Below, piece by piece: positions 55,124 to 63,108 of a stretch of DNA of 64,000 nucleotides. Both the position numbers and the translations under genes were made by a program. The notes below the pieces were generated by a model. The model did not search any database, was not told the origin of the DNA, and saw only the letters and a list, made by a program, of their open reading frames with translations. Origin of the DNA: CBDFFW01 sp965246945 (GTDB lineage Bacteria > Pseudomonadota > Alphaproteobacteria > UBA11073); assembly GCA_965246945.1 (NCBI GenBank), contig CBDFFW010000001.1, forward strand, positions 434,001 through 498,000, read 5' to 3'. How positions within the stretch are numbered: position 1 is the stretch's first letter; each line of letters begins with the position of its first letter.

Positions 55124-55570
55124 ATGAGCAACATTGAAAAAGTTATTTTTACTTATTTGCAGCCGGATGGTTCGACATATTCAAGTGATGTGATTAATGT
55201 TTCTTCAGATGTAAAAGATATTGCAAAACTGCCTTTAGCAGCCATGCTAGAAGCTGCGCAACTTTCTTCTTTGATAAAAATCACTTATCAACAAGGAATA
55301 GAAACTTTAGCGGCTTATATTGGTGACTTTTATACCTTGGAAACAGCAAGTCGTTGTAAGGTGCCGCAAGGGCTATTGCTATTTATGAAACAACACGGAG
55401 CAAAACAAGTGGTAGTGCATGGGAAACAAATTGTTTCAGTACCTGATAATGCTCAAGTTTTTATGTTATTTGATAACGCAGAAGTATTGTTATTGAGAAT
55501 TTTCCCAGATGATATGAGAGCAAAATTAAGGCCAGACTCTAAGTCAGGTTTGCAGCTTTTATCAGTTTAA
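55124..55570 (+). CDS. Hypothetical protein, A+T-rich
   Basis: The 148-residue product starts at ATG 55124, with GGAG 6 nt upstream. It has no signal peptide, membrane helix or recognised motif; a mix of strands and helices is likely (for example KVIFTYLQPDGSTYSSDV and KQVVVHGKQIVSVPDNA). It is richer in A+T than thrS and coaE and is divergent from thrS, suggesting a recent arrival. Function unknown. Confidence 0.55.
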   Translation: MSNIEKVIFTYLQPDGSTYSSDVINVSSDVKDIAKLPLAAMLEAAQLSSLIKITYQQGIETLAAYIGDFYTLETASRCKVPQGLLLFMKQHGAKQVVVHGKQIVSVPDNAQVFMLFDNAEVLLLRIFPDDMRAKLRPDSKSGLQLLSV

Positions 55571-55575
55571 CCTTA

Positions 55576-56163
55576 TCAATCAATATTGCTTAGAATTTTT
55601 GAAGTAATTTCGCGTAATTGTTTGCTGAAAGCTTCAAAGGAACTGCTGTTATCAAGCTGGTAATGCGCGCTGCGGCGGTCGTCGTCCCATTGGGCAGCAT
55701 TGAGCATGTCAAATTTTTCGCGGGTCATGTGGACGCGCGATTGGACACGGTGCCAGCGGGTTTCTGTTGGGGCGGTGAGGTTGATGGTGGCATCGCAATC
55801 TATATCGCGGCCGGTTTCAAACAATAAGGGAATATCGTAAATCACCGCGCGGGTGCCGCGGGCGTGTAAGCTGGCGGTCCAGGCCGCGCGGTCTGCTTGC
55901 ACGGCTGGATGGATAATCGCTTCCAGTTTCGATTTCAGCGAGGGATCTTTCGCCAAGGCAGCCGCCAGATGTTGGCGGTTTAATTTGGCGTGGCGGACGA
56001 TACCCGGGAACAGTTTGCCGATTTCAACCAAGATCGGCATTTGGGTATAAAGTATATGCACGGTGGCGTCGGCCTCATGCACCGGAAAGCCCCAGTTGCG
56101 CAACAAGCCAACGGCGGTAGATTTACCAGCGCCAATTTTACCAGTGAGGCCAATGCGGATCAT
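55576..56163 (-). CDS. coaE: Dephospho-CoA kinase
   Basis: CoaE performs the last step of coenzyme A synthesis. The 195-residue protein has P-loop GLTGKIGAGKSTAV (about residues 5-18), HEADATVHILY, the conserved HPAV motif, and YDIPLLFETG as Walker B. It is downstream of aroE, the usual alphaproteobacterial order, but a palindromic element separates the two and the often-following dnaQ is absent. Confidence 0.93.
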   Translation of the reverse strand: MIRIGLTGKIGAGKSTAVGLLRNWGFPVHEADATVHILYTQMPILVEIGKLFPGIVRHAKLNRQHLAAALAKDPSLKSKLEAIIHPAVQADRAAWTASLHARGTRAVIYDIPLLFETGRDIDCDATINLTAPTETRWHRVQSRVHMTREKFDMLNAAQWDDDRRSAHYQLDNSSSFEAFSKQLREITSKILSNID

Positions 56164-56173
56164 GGTTTTCTAT

Positions 56174-56285
56174 ATCACCTCATCCTGAGTAGGGCAAAGC
56201 CCGTATCGAAGGATGCTCAAATGCTTGATCTCAAATAAATATCCTTCGATACGCGATCTTTGATCACTACTCAGGATGAGGTGAT
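56174..56285. repeat. Compound palindromic intergenic element at the aroE-coaE junction
   Basis: Outer arms 56174-56192 and 56267-56285 are perfect 19-nt reverse complements. Inner arms CGTATCGAAGGAT (56202-56214) and ATCCTTCGATACG (56241-56253) are 13-nt reverse complements. The right outer arm includes the aroE stop codon and its last codons. Similar ATCCTTCGA and CTCAGGATGAG strings are familiar as dispersed repeats in alphaproteobacteria (from memory). Confidence 0.85.
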
Positions 56286-57137
56286 GACGCATATATGCTG
56301 ACGTAATTCGTCAGTCACTTCCGGCTTCACGCCAAAGAATTTTTCAAAGGCAGGTGCAGCTTGGTGTAGCAACATGCCAAGACCATCAACCGTGGTTAAG
56401 CCACGCGCGGCCGCTTGTTTTAATAATTCGGTTTGAAGCGGTTTATAAACAATATCGGCTACCACCGCATGAGCGGGCAGGGTGGCCAAATCGATGGTCA
56501 AGGGTGGCTGACCATGCATGCCGAGTGAGGTCGTATTGACGAGCAAATTACAGCGCGTCAGTAAATCCTTGGAAGGCAACCATTCATGGTTATCCTCGGC
56601 CCGCAGAATTGGCTTCCTGCCTTGTGACCGCGCGGATGATAAAGCGGTGATCAGCTGTTGCGCACGGGCCGCGTTGCGATTGCAAATGGTGATTTGCGCA
56701 AAGCCAAGCTGGGCCAAGGCGTAAACCACGGCGCGCGCGGCCCCGCCGGCGCCTAGCACCACGGCATGCTTACCGGTCCAATCTGACCGCGCGGTTTGCT
56801 GGCGCAAATTTTCGGCAAAACCATAAGCATCGGTATTATCGCCCAATAATGTGCCATTTGGTTGAACGCTAACGCAATTCACCGCACCAATGGCTTGCGC
56901 GGTGGGCGTGAGTTGATCAAGCAGCGGAATAATCGCCTCTTTATGCGGCAAGGTAACATTCCAACCACGATAAATGTGTTTTAGTTTTTCGATTTCGGCG
57001 GCAAGCGCTGGTGGGGCTGTCGCGATTTTTTCGTAATTACCGATTAGGTCATATTTTTTCAACCAGTAATTGTGAATAACCGGTGAAAGCGAATGGTCAA
57101 TTGGCCAACCAATCACAGCGGCAAGCGGCATCTGCAT
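56271..57137 (-). CDS. aroE: Shikimate dehydrogenase
   Basis: AroE reduces 3-dehydroshikimate with NADPH. The 288-residue protein has the substrate motif DHSLSPVIHNYWL, NVTLPHKEAI with the catalytic Lys, NTDAYGF, the NADP motif GAGGAARAVVYAL, and NTTSLGM. Its final residues (ITSS) and stop are encoded by the right arm of the palindromic element, so the element has replaced or trimmed the original 3' end. Order aroE-coaE is typical of the group. Confidence 0.94.
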   Translation of the reverse strand: MQMPLAAVIGWPIDHSLSPVIHNYWLKKYDLIGNYEKIATAPPALAAEIEKLKHIYRGWNVTLPHKEAIIPLLDQLTPTAQAIGAVNCVSVQPNGTLLGDNTDAYGFAENLRQQTARSDWTGKHAVVLGAGGAARAVVYALAQLGFAQITICNRNAARAQQLITALSSARSQGRKPILRAEDNHEWLPSKDLLTRCNLLVNTTSLGMHGQPPLTIDLATLPAHAVVADIVYKPLQTELLKQAAARGLTTVDGLGMLLHQAAPAFEKFFGVKPEVTDELRQHICVITSS

Positions 57138-57426
57138 AATTATCGTTAAAACAAAATGCAGATAAAATGCCAGATTTAGTAGGTGTTATTAAGAGTTACT
57201 GACTATATGCAGATATTTAAACATCTTTCCTTAAATCTCGACTGGTTTTGTAACTGTGGCGCGCTGATCACACCCATTTGTAAAGGCAGCATCAAGATCG
57301 CGTGGGTGATTGACCGGATACCAGATTCGGGGTCAACCTGATCTTATACGTCCCAGCAAAGCGGGAGACTGCGCTTTCAAAAAGCCATGATCTTTTCGCC
57401 GGGTCATAACTACGGAGATGCAATCC
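57138..57426. promoter_or_regulatory. Leader/promoter region between aroE and the porin gene
   Basis: This 289-bp gap separates divergent aroE and porin genes. I see no tRNA or open frame. It probably holds the aroE and porin promoters and a long porin leader. The site GGAG at 57414-57417 lies 9 nt before ATG 57427 and directly abuts ATG 57418, which favours the second ATG as the porin start. Confidence 0.45.
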
Positions 57427-58674
57427 ATGCAAAAACTTTTGTTAAGCACGACTGCGCTTGTCGCTTTCACAGTTATCGGTGTTACTGGCGCTGTTGCTGC
57501 TGAAACCAAACAGGATGGTGTGAAATTAGGCCTGGGTGGTTACTACACCGCGCAGGGCGCTTATGTTAATCAAGATGATGGCACCAATGATCCTGGGAAT
57601 GGCCGGCGTGACCATGATATCTTAAGCTATGGTGAAGTGCAATTCCAGGGCGAAAAAACCTTTGATAACGGTTTAACTGCTGGTGCGAAAGTCGTTTTAA
57701 AAGCGCAAAACAGCAGCACAACCAACTCTTCAGCTGGGCAAGCTTTGACGACCGCTGGTGATGATATTCAAGAAAACTTTATCTATATGTCTGGCAATTG
57801 GGGGCGTGTGGAAGCTGGTCAAAACTTCTCGCCGCTATACATGCTCAGCGTGATGGGCCCGTCAGTGGATGAAGGTATTGATGGCCGCGATCCAGACTTT
57901 AACTTTGTGGCCACTGGTGTACCAGGAGCAACTGGCAATACGGGCGGCAATGCGGCCCCAATCGGCTTTACCCCATTCTATCAAACCGGCAATTTGCTGG
58001 GCGATAAAGTGGTTTACTACACTCCGCGCTTTAATGGTTTCCAAGCGGGCGTGTCTTACACGCCAGATGGTACCCGCACAGGCCGCGGCAAAGCGGTTAC
58101 CGGCGGCGTTGGTTCAAATTCTGATGCTGGCCAACAGGGCGAGCGTTGGGAAATGGCAGCCAATTACGAAACCAAATACAAAGACTGGGGTATCTTAGTC
58201 GGCGGTGGCTATGGTTTTGCTGATTTGGAAGGCAATGTTGCCAATACCAATTTGGACAACCAGCAAAGTTGGACGGGCGGCGCACAACTAGCCTATGCCG
58301 GTTTTGCTTTTGGTGGTGCGTATTTGCGGGATGATAATGGCCGCAGTAATGCCACCATTGGCGGTGTAAACCAGGGTGATACCGATGGCTGGCAGGGCGG
58401 CGTGAGCTACACTACCGGTCCTTGGAAAGCAGGCGTTAGCTATTTGAACAACCAAACCAAAGTGACCCGCGCGACATTCTCAGGGGATGATAAATTGGAA
58501 CGTTGGGTTGTCGGCGGTTCTTATGCCTTGGCACCAGGCGTGTCTTTAGGTTCAACCCTGCAATTTGTTAACTACGATTCAGCAACACCAAATGGTACCA
58601 ATGTTGGTGGTACTGTTTACGAGCCAAACAACAATGCCACGGTTGTGACTTTGGGAACAACGGTTAGCTTCTAA
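57427..58674 (+). CDS. Outer-membrane general porin
   Basis: A 415-residue trimeric-type porin for small hydrophilic solutes. A signal peptide (hydrophobic TALVAFTVIGVTGAVA, cleavage after VAA/E) is followed by KLGLGGYYTAQGAYV, alternating beta-strands, GRVEAGQNFSPLYML (the eyelet region) and a C-terminal strand ending in Phe (VTLGTTVSF), the standard signal for BAM insertion. The start is set at ATG 57427 by the Shine-Dalgarno spacing. A strong terminator follows and the gene appears monocistronic. Confidence 0.9.
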   Translation: MQKLLLSTTALVAFTVIGVTGAVAAETKQDGVKLGLGGYYTAQGAYVNQDDGTNDPGNGRRDHDILSYGEVQFQGEKTFDNGLTAGAKVVLKAQNSSTTNSSAGQALTTAGDDIQENFIYMSGNWGRVEAGQNFSPLYMLSVMGPSVDEGIDGRDPDFNFVATGVPGATGNTGGNAAPIGFTPFYQTGNLLGDKVVYYTPRFNGFQAGVSYTPDGTRTGRGKAVTGGVGSNSDAGQQGERWEMAANYETKYKDWGILVGGGYGFADLEGNVANTNLDNQQSWTGGAQLAYAGFAFGGAYLRDDNGRSNATIGGVNQGDTDGWQGGVSYTTGPWKAGVSYLNNQTKVTRATFSGDDKLERWVVGGSYALAPGVSLGSTLQFVNYDSATPNGTNVGGTVYEPNNNATVVTLGTTVSF

Positions 58675-58700
58675 TCGCGATCAACGATTAAGCGAGAGAG

Positions 58701-58724
58701 CGGGGCTGCGGCCCCGTTTTTTTT
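58701..58724 (+). terminator. Intrinsic terminator of the porin gene
   Basis: CGGGGC (58701-58706) pairs with GCCCCG (58711-58716) around TGCG, followed by eight T residues. Confidence 0.93.
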
Positions 58725-58773
58725 ATGCGGTAAAGATGACAAGTGGCAGTTGATGGCGTAAAATAAAATTTGC

Positions 58774-59028
58774 ATGTCTAAACCCGCTTCGATTTCTGCT
58801 GAATTACCGTTTGAAACGGCCATGGGCGAATTGGAACAAATTGTCCGCCAGCTGGAAGCGGGGCAAGGCAGTTTGTCAGACGCAATTGCGTCTTACGAGC
58901 GCGGTACGGCGCTACAGCAGCATTGCGCCAAATTACTCAACGAGGCCGAGCTCAAAATACAGCAGGTTGCACAAGGAGCAGATGGTAAGCTAAGTTTACA
59001 GCCTTACGGGACTGAAGATTCGCAATGA
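58774..59028 (+). CDS. xseB: Exodeoxyribonuclease VII small subunit
   Basis: XseB combines with XseA in exonuclease VII, which degrades single-stranded DNA. The 84-residue protein matches the family: LPFETAMGELEQIVRQLEAGQ, LSDAIASYERGTALQQHC and LNEAELKIQQV. Its stop overlaps the ispA start (ATGA), so the two are coupled, as usual in proteobacteria. Confidence 0.95.
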   Translation: MSKPASISAELPFETAMGELEQIVRQLEAGQGSLSDAIASYERGTALQQHCAKLLNEAELKIQQVAQGADGKLSLQPYGTEDSQ

Positions 59029-59918
59029 ACGATAATTTGCAGGATAAAATTGCGCAAACCGCATCGCAGGTGGAAACCACCTTGGCGGCGTTACTGGAAG
59101 CCAATGATAAATTGCCTTATGCGCAGCTGTTTGATGCGATGCGCTATTCCACATTTTCCGGCGGCAAACGCATCCGCCCGTTTTTGGTGATGCAATCGGC
59201 GCAATTATTTGGAGTCGATCCATCCCGTGCCTGCCGCGTGGCCGCCGCCATTGAAATGATGCATTGCTATTCATTAATTCATGATGATTTACCCGCCATG
59301 GATAATGCGCATTTGCGCCGCGGTAAACCGACCCTGCACCGCGCCTATGATGAAGCGACCGCGATTTTGGCGGGCGATGCGTTGCTCACTTATGCTTTTG
59401 AAGTATTGGTCGATCCCAAAACGCATGAAGATCCGTTTGTGCGCTGCGAATTGGTGGCTGGTTTGGCCAAAGCCGCCGGCGCGCATGGTATGGTGGGCGG
59501 GCAGATGATGGATATGCTGGCCACCAAACAAAATTTTGATGCGCCATCAATTACCCGCCTGCAACGCTTGAAAACCGGTGCAATGATTGCATTTTCATGT
59601 GAAGCGGGCGCGATTTTGGGCAAAGCGGGCCGCGAAAGCCGCGCGGCTTTATACGCCTATGCCAATGATATGGGCCTGGCCTACCAGATTGTGGATGATG
59701 TGCTGGATGCCACCGGTGAGCGGACCGTAACCGGTAAAGACGCCAAACATGATGCCAAACAGGGCAAAGTGACATTTGTTTCTATCCTTGGTGTTGAACA
59801 AGCCAAATCGCAAGCCGATTTGCTGAGCAAACAATCCATCAACCATCTGGAAAGCTTCGGTCCGGCCGCTGATGGGTTGCGAGAAACAGCCAGCAGTCTA
59901 TTGGCCCGGACGTATTAA
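59025..59918 (+). CDS. ispA: Polyprenyl (farnesyl/geranyl) diphosphate synthase
   Basis: IspA condenses IPP with allylic diphosphates to make FPP for quinones and lipid carriers. The 297-residue protein has GGKRIRPFL (about residues 45-53), the first Asp-rich motif HDDLPAMDN with only two intervening residues before the third Asp, GQMMDM, and the second Asp-rich motif QIVDDVLD. dxs, which follows ispA in many relatives, is missing here; the DUF559 cassette begins 8 bp after the ispA stop. Confidence 0.94.
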   Translation: MNDNLQDKIAQTASQVETTLAALLEANDKLPYAQLFDAMRYSTFSGGKRIRPFLVMQSAQLFGVDPSRACRVAAAIEMMHCYSLIHDDLPAMDNAHLRRGKPTLHRAYDEATAILAGDALLTYAFEVLVDPKTHEDPFVRCELVAGLAKAAGAHGMVGGQMMDMLATKQNFDAPSITRLQRLKTGAMIAFSCEAGAILGKAGRESRAALYAYANDMGLAYQIVDDVLDATGERTVTGKDAKHDAKQGKVTFVSILGVEQAKSQADLLSKQSINHLESFGPAADGLRETASSLLARTY

Positions 59919-59926
59919 CTGTGGCG

Positions 59927-59982
59927 CTAACCCTCCCCTTGCGGGAGGGTCGAAAGTTGCGTAGCAAGTTTCGGGGTGGGGT
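59927..59982. repeat. Left 56-bp inverted repeat of the DUF559 cassette
   Basis: Perfect reverse complement of 60323-60378. Each arm holds two hairpins: CCCTCCC/GGGAGGG, and an imperfect one built on CGAAAGTTGC with GCAAGTTTCG. The arm ends 6 bp before the DUF559 ATG. Confidence 0.95.
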
Positions 59983-59988
59983 TTAACC

Positions 59989-60378
59989 ATGCCGAGCAAA
60001 GCACCCGTTATCATTCAACGTGCCAAACAAATGCGCTATGCGTTAACCAAAGAAGAAATGCGGTTATGGTGGTATTTGCAACATAATAAAGCGGTATTCG
60101 GCCGTTTCCGTCGTCAAGTACCCATCGATTTTTATATCGCTGATTTTGTTTCGTTCCAACATCGACTGATTGTGGAAGTGGATGGTGGCCAACATAACAC
60201 AGTCAAAGACTTGGCACGGGATACCTATTTATACAATCAAGGCTTTCGCATTTTGCGCTTCACTAATTTGCAAGTGTTCCAGGAAATTGAGGCCGTGCTG
60301 GCAACTATCATGGCGGCAATTCACCCCACCCCGAAACTTGCTACGCAACTTTCGACCCTCCCGCAAGGGGAGGGTTAG
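59989..60378 (+). CDS. DUF559 (Vsr-like PD-(D/E)XK) endonuclease-like protein
   Basis: The 129-residue protein has the DUF559 core: LTKEEMRLWWYLQHNK, FRRQVPIDFYIADFVSF and VEVDGGQHNTVKD, in which the Asp of YIADF and the E-x-D acids (about residues 45-62) form the likely metal site, then RILRFTN near residue 87. This fold is related to very-short-patch repair endonucleases. The 18 C-terminal residues (HPTPKLATQLSTLPQGEG) come entirely from the right inverted repeat, including the stop. No strong Shine-Dalgarno precedes the ATG. The natural substrate is unknown. Confidence 0.88.
   Translation: MPSKAPVIIQRAKQMRYALTKEEMRLWWYLQHNKAVFGRFRRQVPIDFYIADFVSFQHRLIVEVDGGQHNTVKDLARDTYLYNQGFRILRFTNLQVFQEIEAVLATIMAAIHPTPKLATQLSTLPQGEG
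60323..60378. repeat. Right 56-bp inverted repeat of the DUF559 cassette
   Basis: Perfect reverse complement of 59927-59982. It encodes the C-terminus and stop of the DUF559 protein and ends 11 bp before the obgE 3' end, where it may also act as a terminator. Confidence 0.95.
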
Positions 60379-60388
60379 TGGTTGTGAT

Positions 60389-61438
60389 TTACTTTAAATT
60401 TGGTTGCCAATCACTTTTAATCGGTACATCGCTTTGCTCGCGCCGGCGCTGGGCGGTGATTTCGGCGTAGAGCGCTTGCAGGGTTTCCTCCACGCCTTGC
60501 TGCGTAGCGGCGGCAATTTGGGCCACCGGTTTGCCGATTGCTTTGCTGAGTTGCTTGGCTTTATGTGTGGCTTCTTGTGCATCCAAAGCATCGCATTTAT
60601 TCAGCGCAACAAGTTCGGATTTATTAATCAATTCATGCCCATATTCCGCCAATTCAGCACGCACGGTTTGGTAAGCTGCCACCACATCATCTTGGGTAGC
60701 ATCAATCAAATGCAGCAAAATGGCAGTGCGCTCAATATGGCCCAGAAAACGGATGCCGAGGCCATGGCCCTGGGCGGCACCAGCAATCAAGCCAGGGATA
60801 TCGGCCAGCACAAAACTGCTATCGGAACCTAAGCGCACCACGCCAAGTTCAGGATGCAGGGTAGTAAACGGATAATCGGCGATTTTGGGTTTGGCAGCCG
60901 ACACAGCTGCCAAAAAGGTCGATTTACCGGCATTGGGCAGGCCGATAATCCCAGCATCGGCCAATAATTTCAGCCGCAGCCAGAACCAGGATTCCTGGCC
61001 AGGGAAGCCTGGCGTGGATTTGGTGGGGGCCTGGACAATGCTGGTTTTATAATGCGCATTGCCATGACCGCCTTTGCCACCAGCCAAAGCATGCCATTCC
61101 TGGCCTTCCTCAATCAAATCAGCGAGCAGGGTTTCTTTGTCCTCGGCCAAAATCTGGGTGCCGACGGGAACTTGGATCACCAGATCCTCGCCGGACGCGC
61201 CGGTTTTCAGCTTGCTGGCTCCGGCCCGTCCGGCTTGGGCCTTAAAATGCTGGGTAAAGCGGAAATCAATTAGGGTATTAAGGCCTTGCACGGCGCGGAA
61301 CACCACATCGGCCCCGCGGCCGCCATCGCCGCCCCAGGGGCCGCCATGTTCAATGAACTTTTCCCGCCGAAACGCCACTGCGCCTTTGCCGCCATCACCG
61401 CTTTTGGCATAAATTTTTGCTTCATCCAGGAATTTCAT
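60389..61438 (-). CDS. obgE: GTPase ObgE/CgtA
   Basis: ObgE is an essential GTPase in 50S ribosome maturation and stress responses. The 349-residue protein has the Gly-rich Obg fold (about residues 1-155; GDGGKGAVAFRREKFIEHGG), then the G domain with G1 GLPNAGKST, G2 DYPFTTLHP, G3 DIPGLI and G4 NKCD. Length is normal for alphaproteobacteria, which lack a long C-terminal domain. The usual partners rplU/rpmA and proB are not adjacent within the window. It shares a divergent promoter region with the gene at 61494. Confidence 0.95.
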   Translation of the reverse strand: MKFLDEAKIYAKSGDGGKGAVAFRREKFIEHGGPWGGDGGRGADVVFRAVQGLNTLIDFRFTQHFKAQAGRAGASKLKTGASGEDLVIQVPVGTQILAEDKETLLADLIEEGQEWHALAGGKGGHGNAHYKTSIVQAPTKSTPGFPGQESWFWLRLKLLADAGIIGLPNAGKSTFLAAVSAAKPKIADYPFTTLHPELGVVRLGSDSSFVLADIPGLIAGAAQGHGLGIRFLGHIERTAILLHLIDATQDDVVAAYQTVRAELAEYGHELINKSELVALNKCDALDAQEATHKAKQLSKAIGKPVAQIAAATQQGVEETLQALYAEITAQRRREQSDVPIKSDWQPNLK

Positions 61439-61455
61439 AGTTTAGCAATAATACT

Positions 61456-61469
61456 TTATTATATAATAA
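61456..61469. promoter_or_regulatory. Symmetric divergent promoter (-10 elements on both strands)
   Basis: TTATTATATAATAA is a perfect 14-nt palindrome in the 55-bp gap between divergent obgE and the coiled-coil gene. It contains TATAAT on the plus strand (61462-61467) and the same hexamer on the minus strand (61463-61458). This would give short leaders on both sides. -35 elements are weak. Confidence 0.5.
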
Positions 61470-61493
61470 GTCTAAGCTTCTGAGAGAATTTTA

Positions 61494-63074
61494 ATGGCCA
61501 ATAATATATCACAAGTAATTCCGGCCGCGGCCACCGTGGTTGCTTTAGCCCCAGCGGCGGTAATGGCGCAGACTACAGCCGTTAATCCATTTTTTAGAGA
61601 TGCTTTGCGAACCGTTTATACCCAAGCGCGGCCCGAACAGGTTTTTGGCTTGAATGCATTGACACCAGGGTCTTTGACCGTGGAACAGGCCGAAAGATTG
61701 CGGGATCTAGCACGTGATAATCTAAGTAGGAAGAAAGACTTATTATCAAATGCCAATCAAGCCTTGCGGAATGCCCAAAGCAACCAAGTGCAAGCACAAA
61801 GCGAATATGATGGGCGCCGTAAAGATTTTGATAGCAGCATTCAAAGCATCAAGACAGAAATGGCGCGTGACGAAGAGAAAATTACCCAAGCGAAGGAAAG
61901 AGAGAAAGACCTTCATCAAGTTTTTAAAGATAAAGCCGGGCATGTTGTTGAAAGCCCTGATGTGCTGGCAATTCGCCGGGAAATGAAGATTTATCAGCGC
62001 CAGCTGAATAAGCTCGAAGCACAAAAAGCAGCGGTCAAAAAACAAGTCATCACCACGACAAAAGAAGAAGTTGCGATTGTCGCTGCGCAAAAGTCAGTAA
62101 CGGAAGCAGAAACAACAGCCGCGAATGCGCAGAGCACCTATGAAGCGGTGCGCAACAATCAAAATGTCAGCAACCAACTGCAAAATGGCGGCGGCCGCAC
62201 GGTCGGCAATATCGCTGAAGCGCTTGAAGGCGTTTTTGCCAAGGCCTGGCAACAAGGATTGGTTAACCCGCATCAAAAAGTCCGTAATGGGGTGGATAAC
62301 GCCCAAAAAGCCGCCAATTTATTTGGTGTTTTTGGCAAGGTAGGCAAACGGACCACAGATGCCATTGGGACAGCAGGGACCGTCACCAGCCGCGCAGGTG
62401 AAATTGGTAATTTAAGCCAGGGACAAATACAGACGAATGTTAATTTAAAAAATCCCCAATTTTTAAATGGGGTGGTGCAAACGACGAAATTAGATTTATT
62501 GGATAGCCAAAACCGCGATCCGAAAAGCATGTTATTGGATTTGCAAATCTTGTTTATGTCAGACCATCCGGCGTTACAGAATTTTCCGCTTAATGGTAAT
62601 TTATCGGTGATTAGAAGCAATACAGCCTATGGGCAGAGCATTGCCACGGCGAGCAATTATATTTACCGGCGGGTGTTTGATCCGGCCGTGGATGTGAATG
62701 GTCAACCACGGCTGGCCCGCGCGGTTAATTTTGCCGAAGCTAAATTCCGTATGGATGCTATTGAGCTTGAAATGCGCAATGGTACTTGTCCGGTTGGCAA
62801 TGATTTAGGACAGGCCATTACTGGGCTAACGATCTTAAGGGATGCGTTGGGTGAGCGCGCCACTAATAATCCGACCGGTATTATGGTGCCGGCCGAAGTG
62901 TTAAACGCCCAAAATAAACAATTTAAACAACCGAAGCTTATAAATGAACAAACAGTGGTGTTTAACCAAGCGCCACCGCAAACCGATATTTTAGGTAAAC
63001 TGGTGGGCGAGCCGCCGCAATTCAGCCAAGCCGCGCCGCAACCAATACTTGCACCGCCCCGCTTAAATAGTTAG
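61494..63074 (+). CDS. Coiled-coil protein of unknown function
   Basis: No family is recognised. The 526-residue protein opens with a hydrophobic segment (about residues 9-25, AAATVVALAPAAVMA followed by Q), which could be a signal peptide although its N-terminus lacks basic residues. Residues about 60-220 are a long Lys/Glu/Gln/Ala coiled coil. The middle (about 230-310) is Gly/Asn/Thr-rich, and the last 50 residues are Pro/Gln-rich. The shape suggests a structural or secreted protein. It lies 34 bp before the cold-shock protein gene on the same strand. Confidence 0.6.
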   Translation: MANNISQVIPAAATVVALAPAAVMAQTTAVNPFFRDALRTVYTQARPEQVFGLNALTPGSLTVEQAERLRDLARDNLSRKKDLLSNANQALRNAQSNQVQAQSEYDGRRKDFDSSIQSIKTEMARDEEKITQAKEREKDLHQVFKDKAGHVVESPDVLAIRREMKIYQRQLNKLEAQKAAVKKQVITTTKEEVAIVAAQKSVTEAETTAANAQSTYEAVRNNQNVSNQLQNGGGRTVGNIAEALEGVFAKAWQQGLVNPHQKVRNGVDNAQKAANLFGVFGKVGKRTTDAIGTAGTVTSRAGEIGNLSQGQIQTNVNLKNPQFLNGVVQTTKLDLLDSQNRDPKSMLLDLQILFMSDHPALQNFPLNGNLSVIRSNTAYGQSIATASNYIYRRVFDPAVDVNGQPRLARAVNFAEAKFRMDAIELEMRNGTCPVGNDLGQAITGLTILRDALGERATNNPTGIMVPAEVLNAQNKQFKQPKLINEQTVVFNQAPPQTDILGKLVGEPPQFSQAAPQPILAPPRLNS

Positions 63075-63108
63075 AAGTAGCTGGTTTTAATCTTTTAAGG
63101 AGTTAACA

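Larger units (their letters stand above)
59927..60378 (+). mobile_element. Putative 452-bp inverted-repeat cassette carrying a DUF559 endonuclease-like gene
   Basis: The unit is bounded by 56-bp perfect inverted repeats and contains a single gene whose last 18 codons and stop lie inside the right repeat. It sits in the gap between convergent ispA and obgE, where insertion is harmless. No target-site duplication is obvious. Mobility, and the role of the nuclease in it, is inference; there is no classical transposase. Confidence 0.65.

Noticed and set aside
57230..57415. Possible small RNA or tRNA-like sequence before the porin
   Set aside because: No cloverleaf or T-loop pattern could be formed; treated as leader/promoter DNA.
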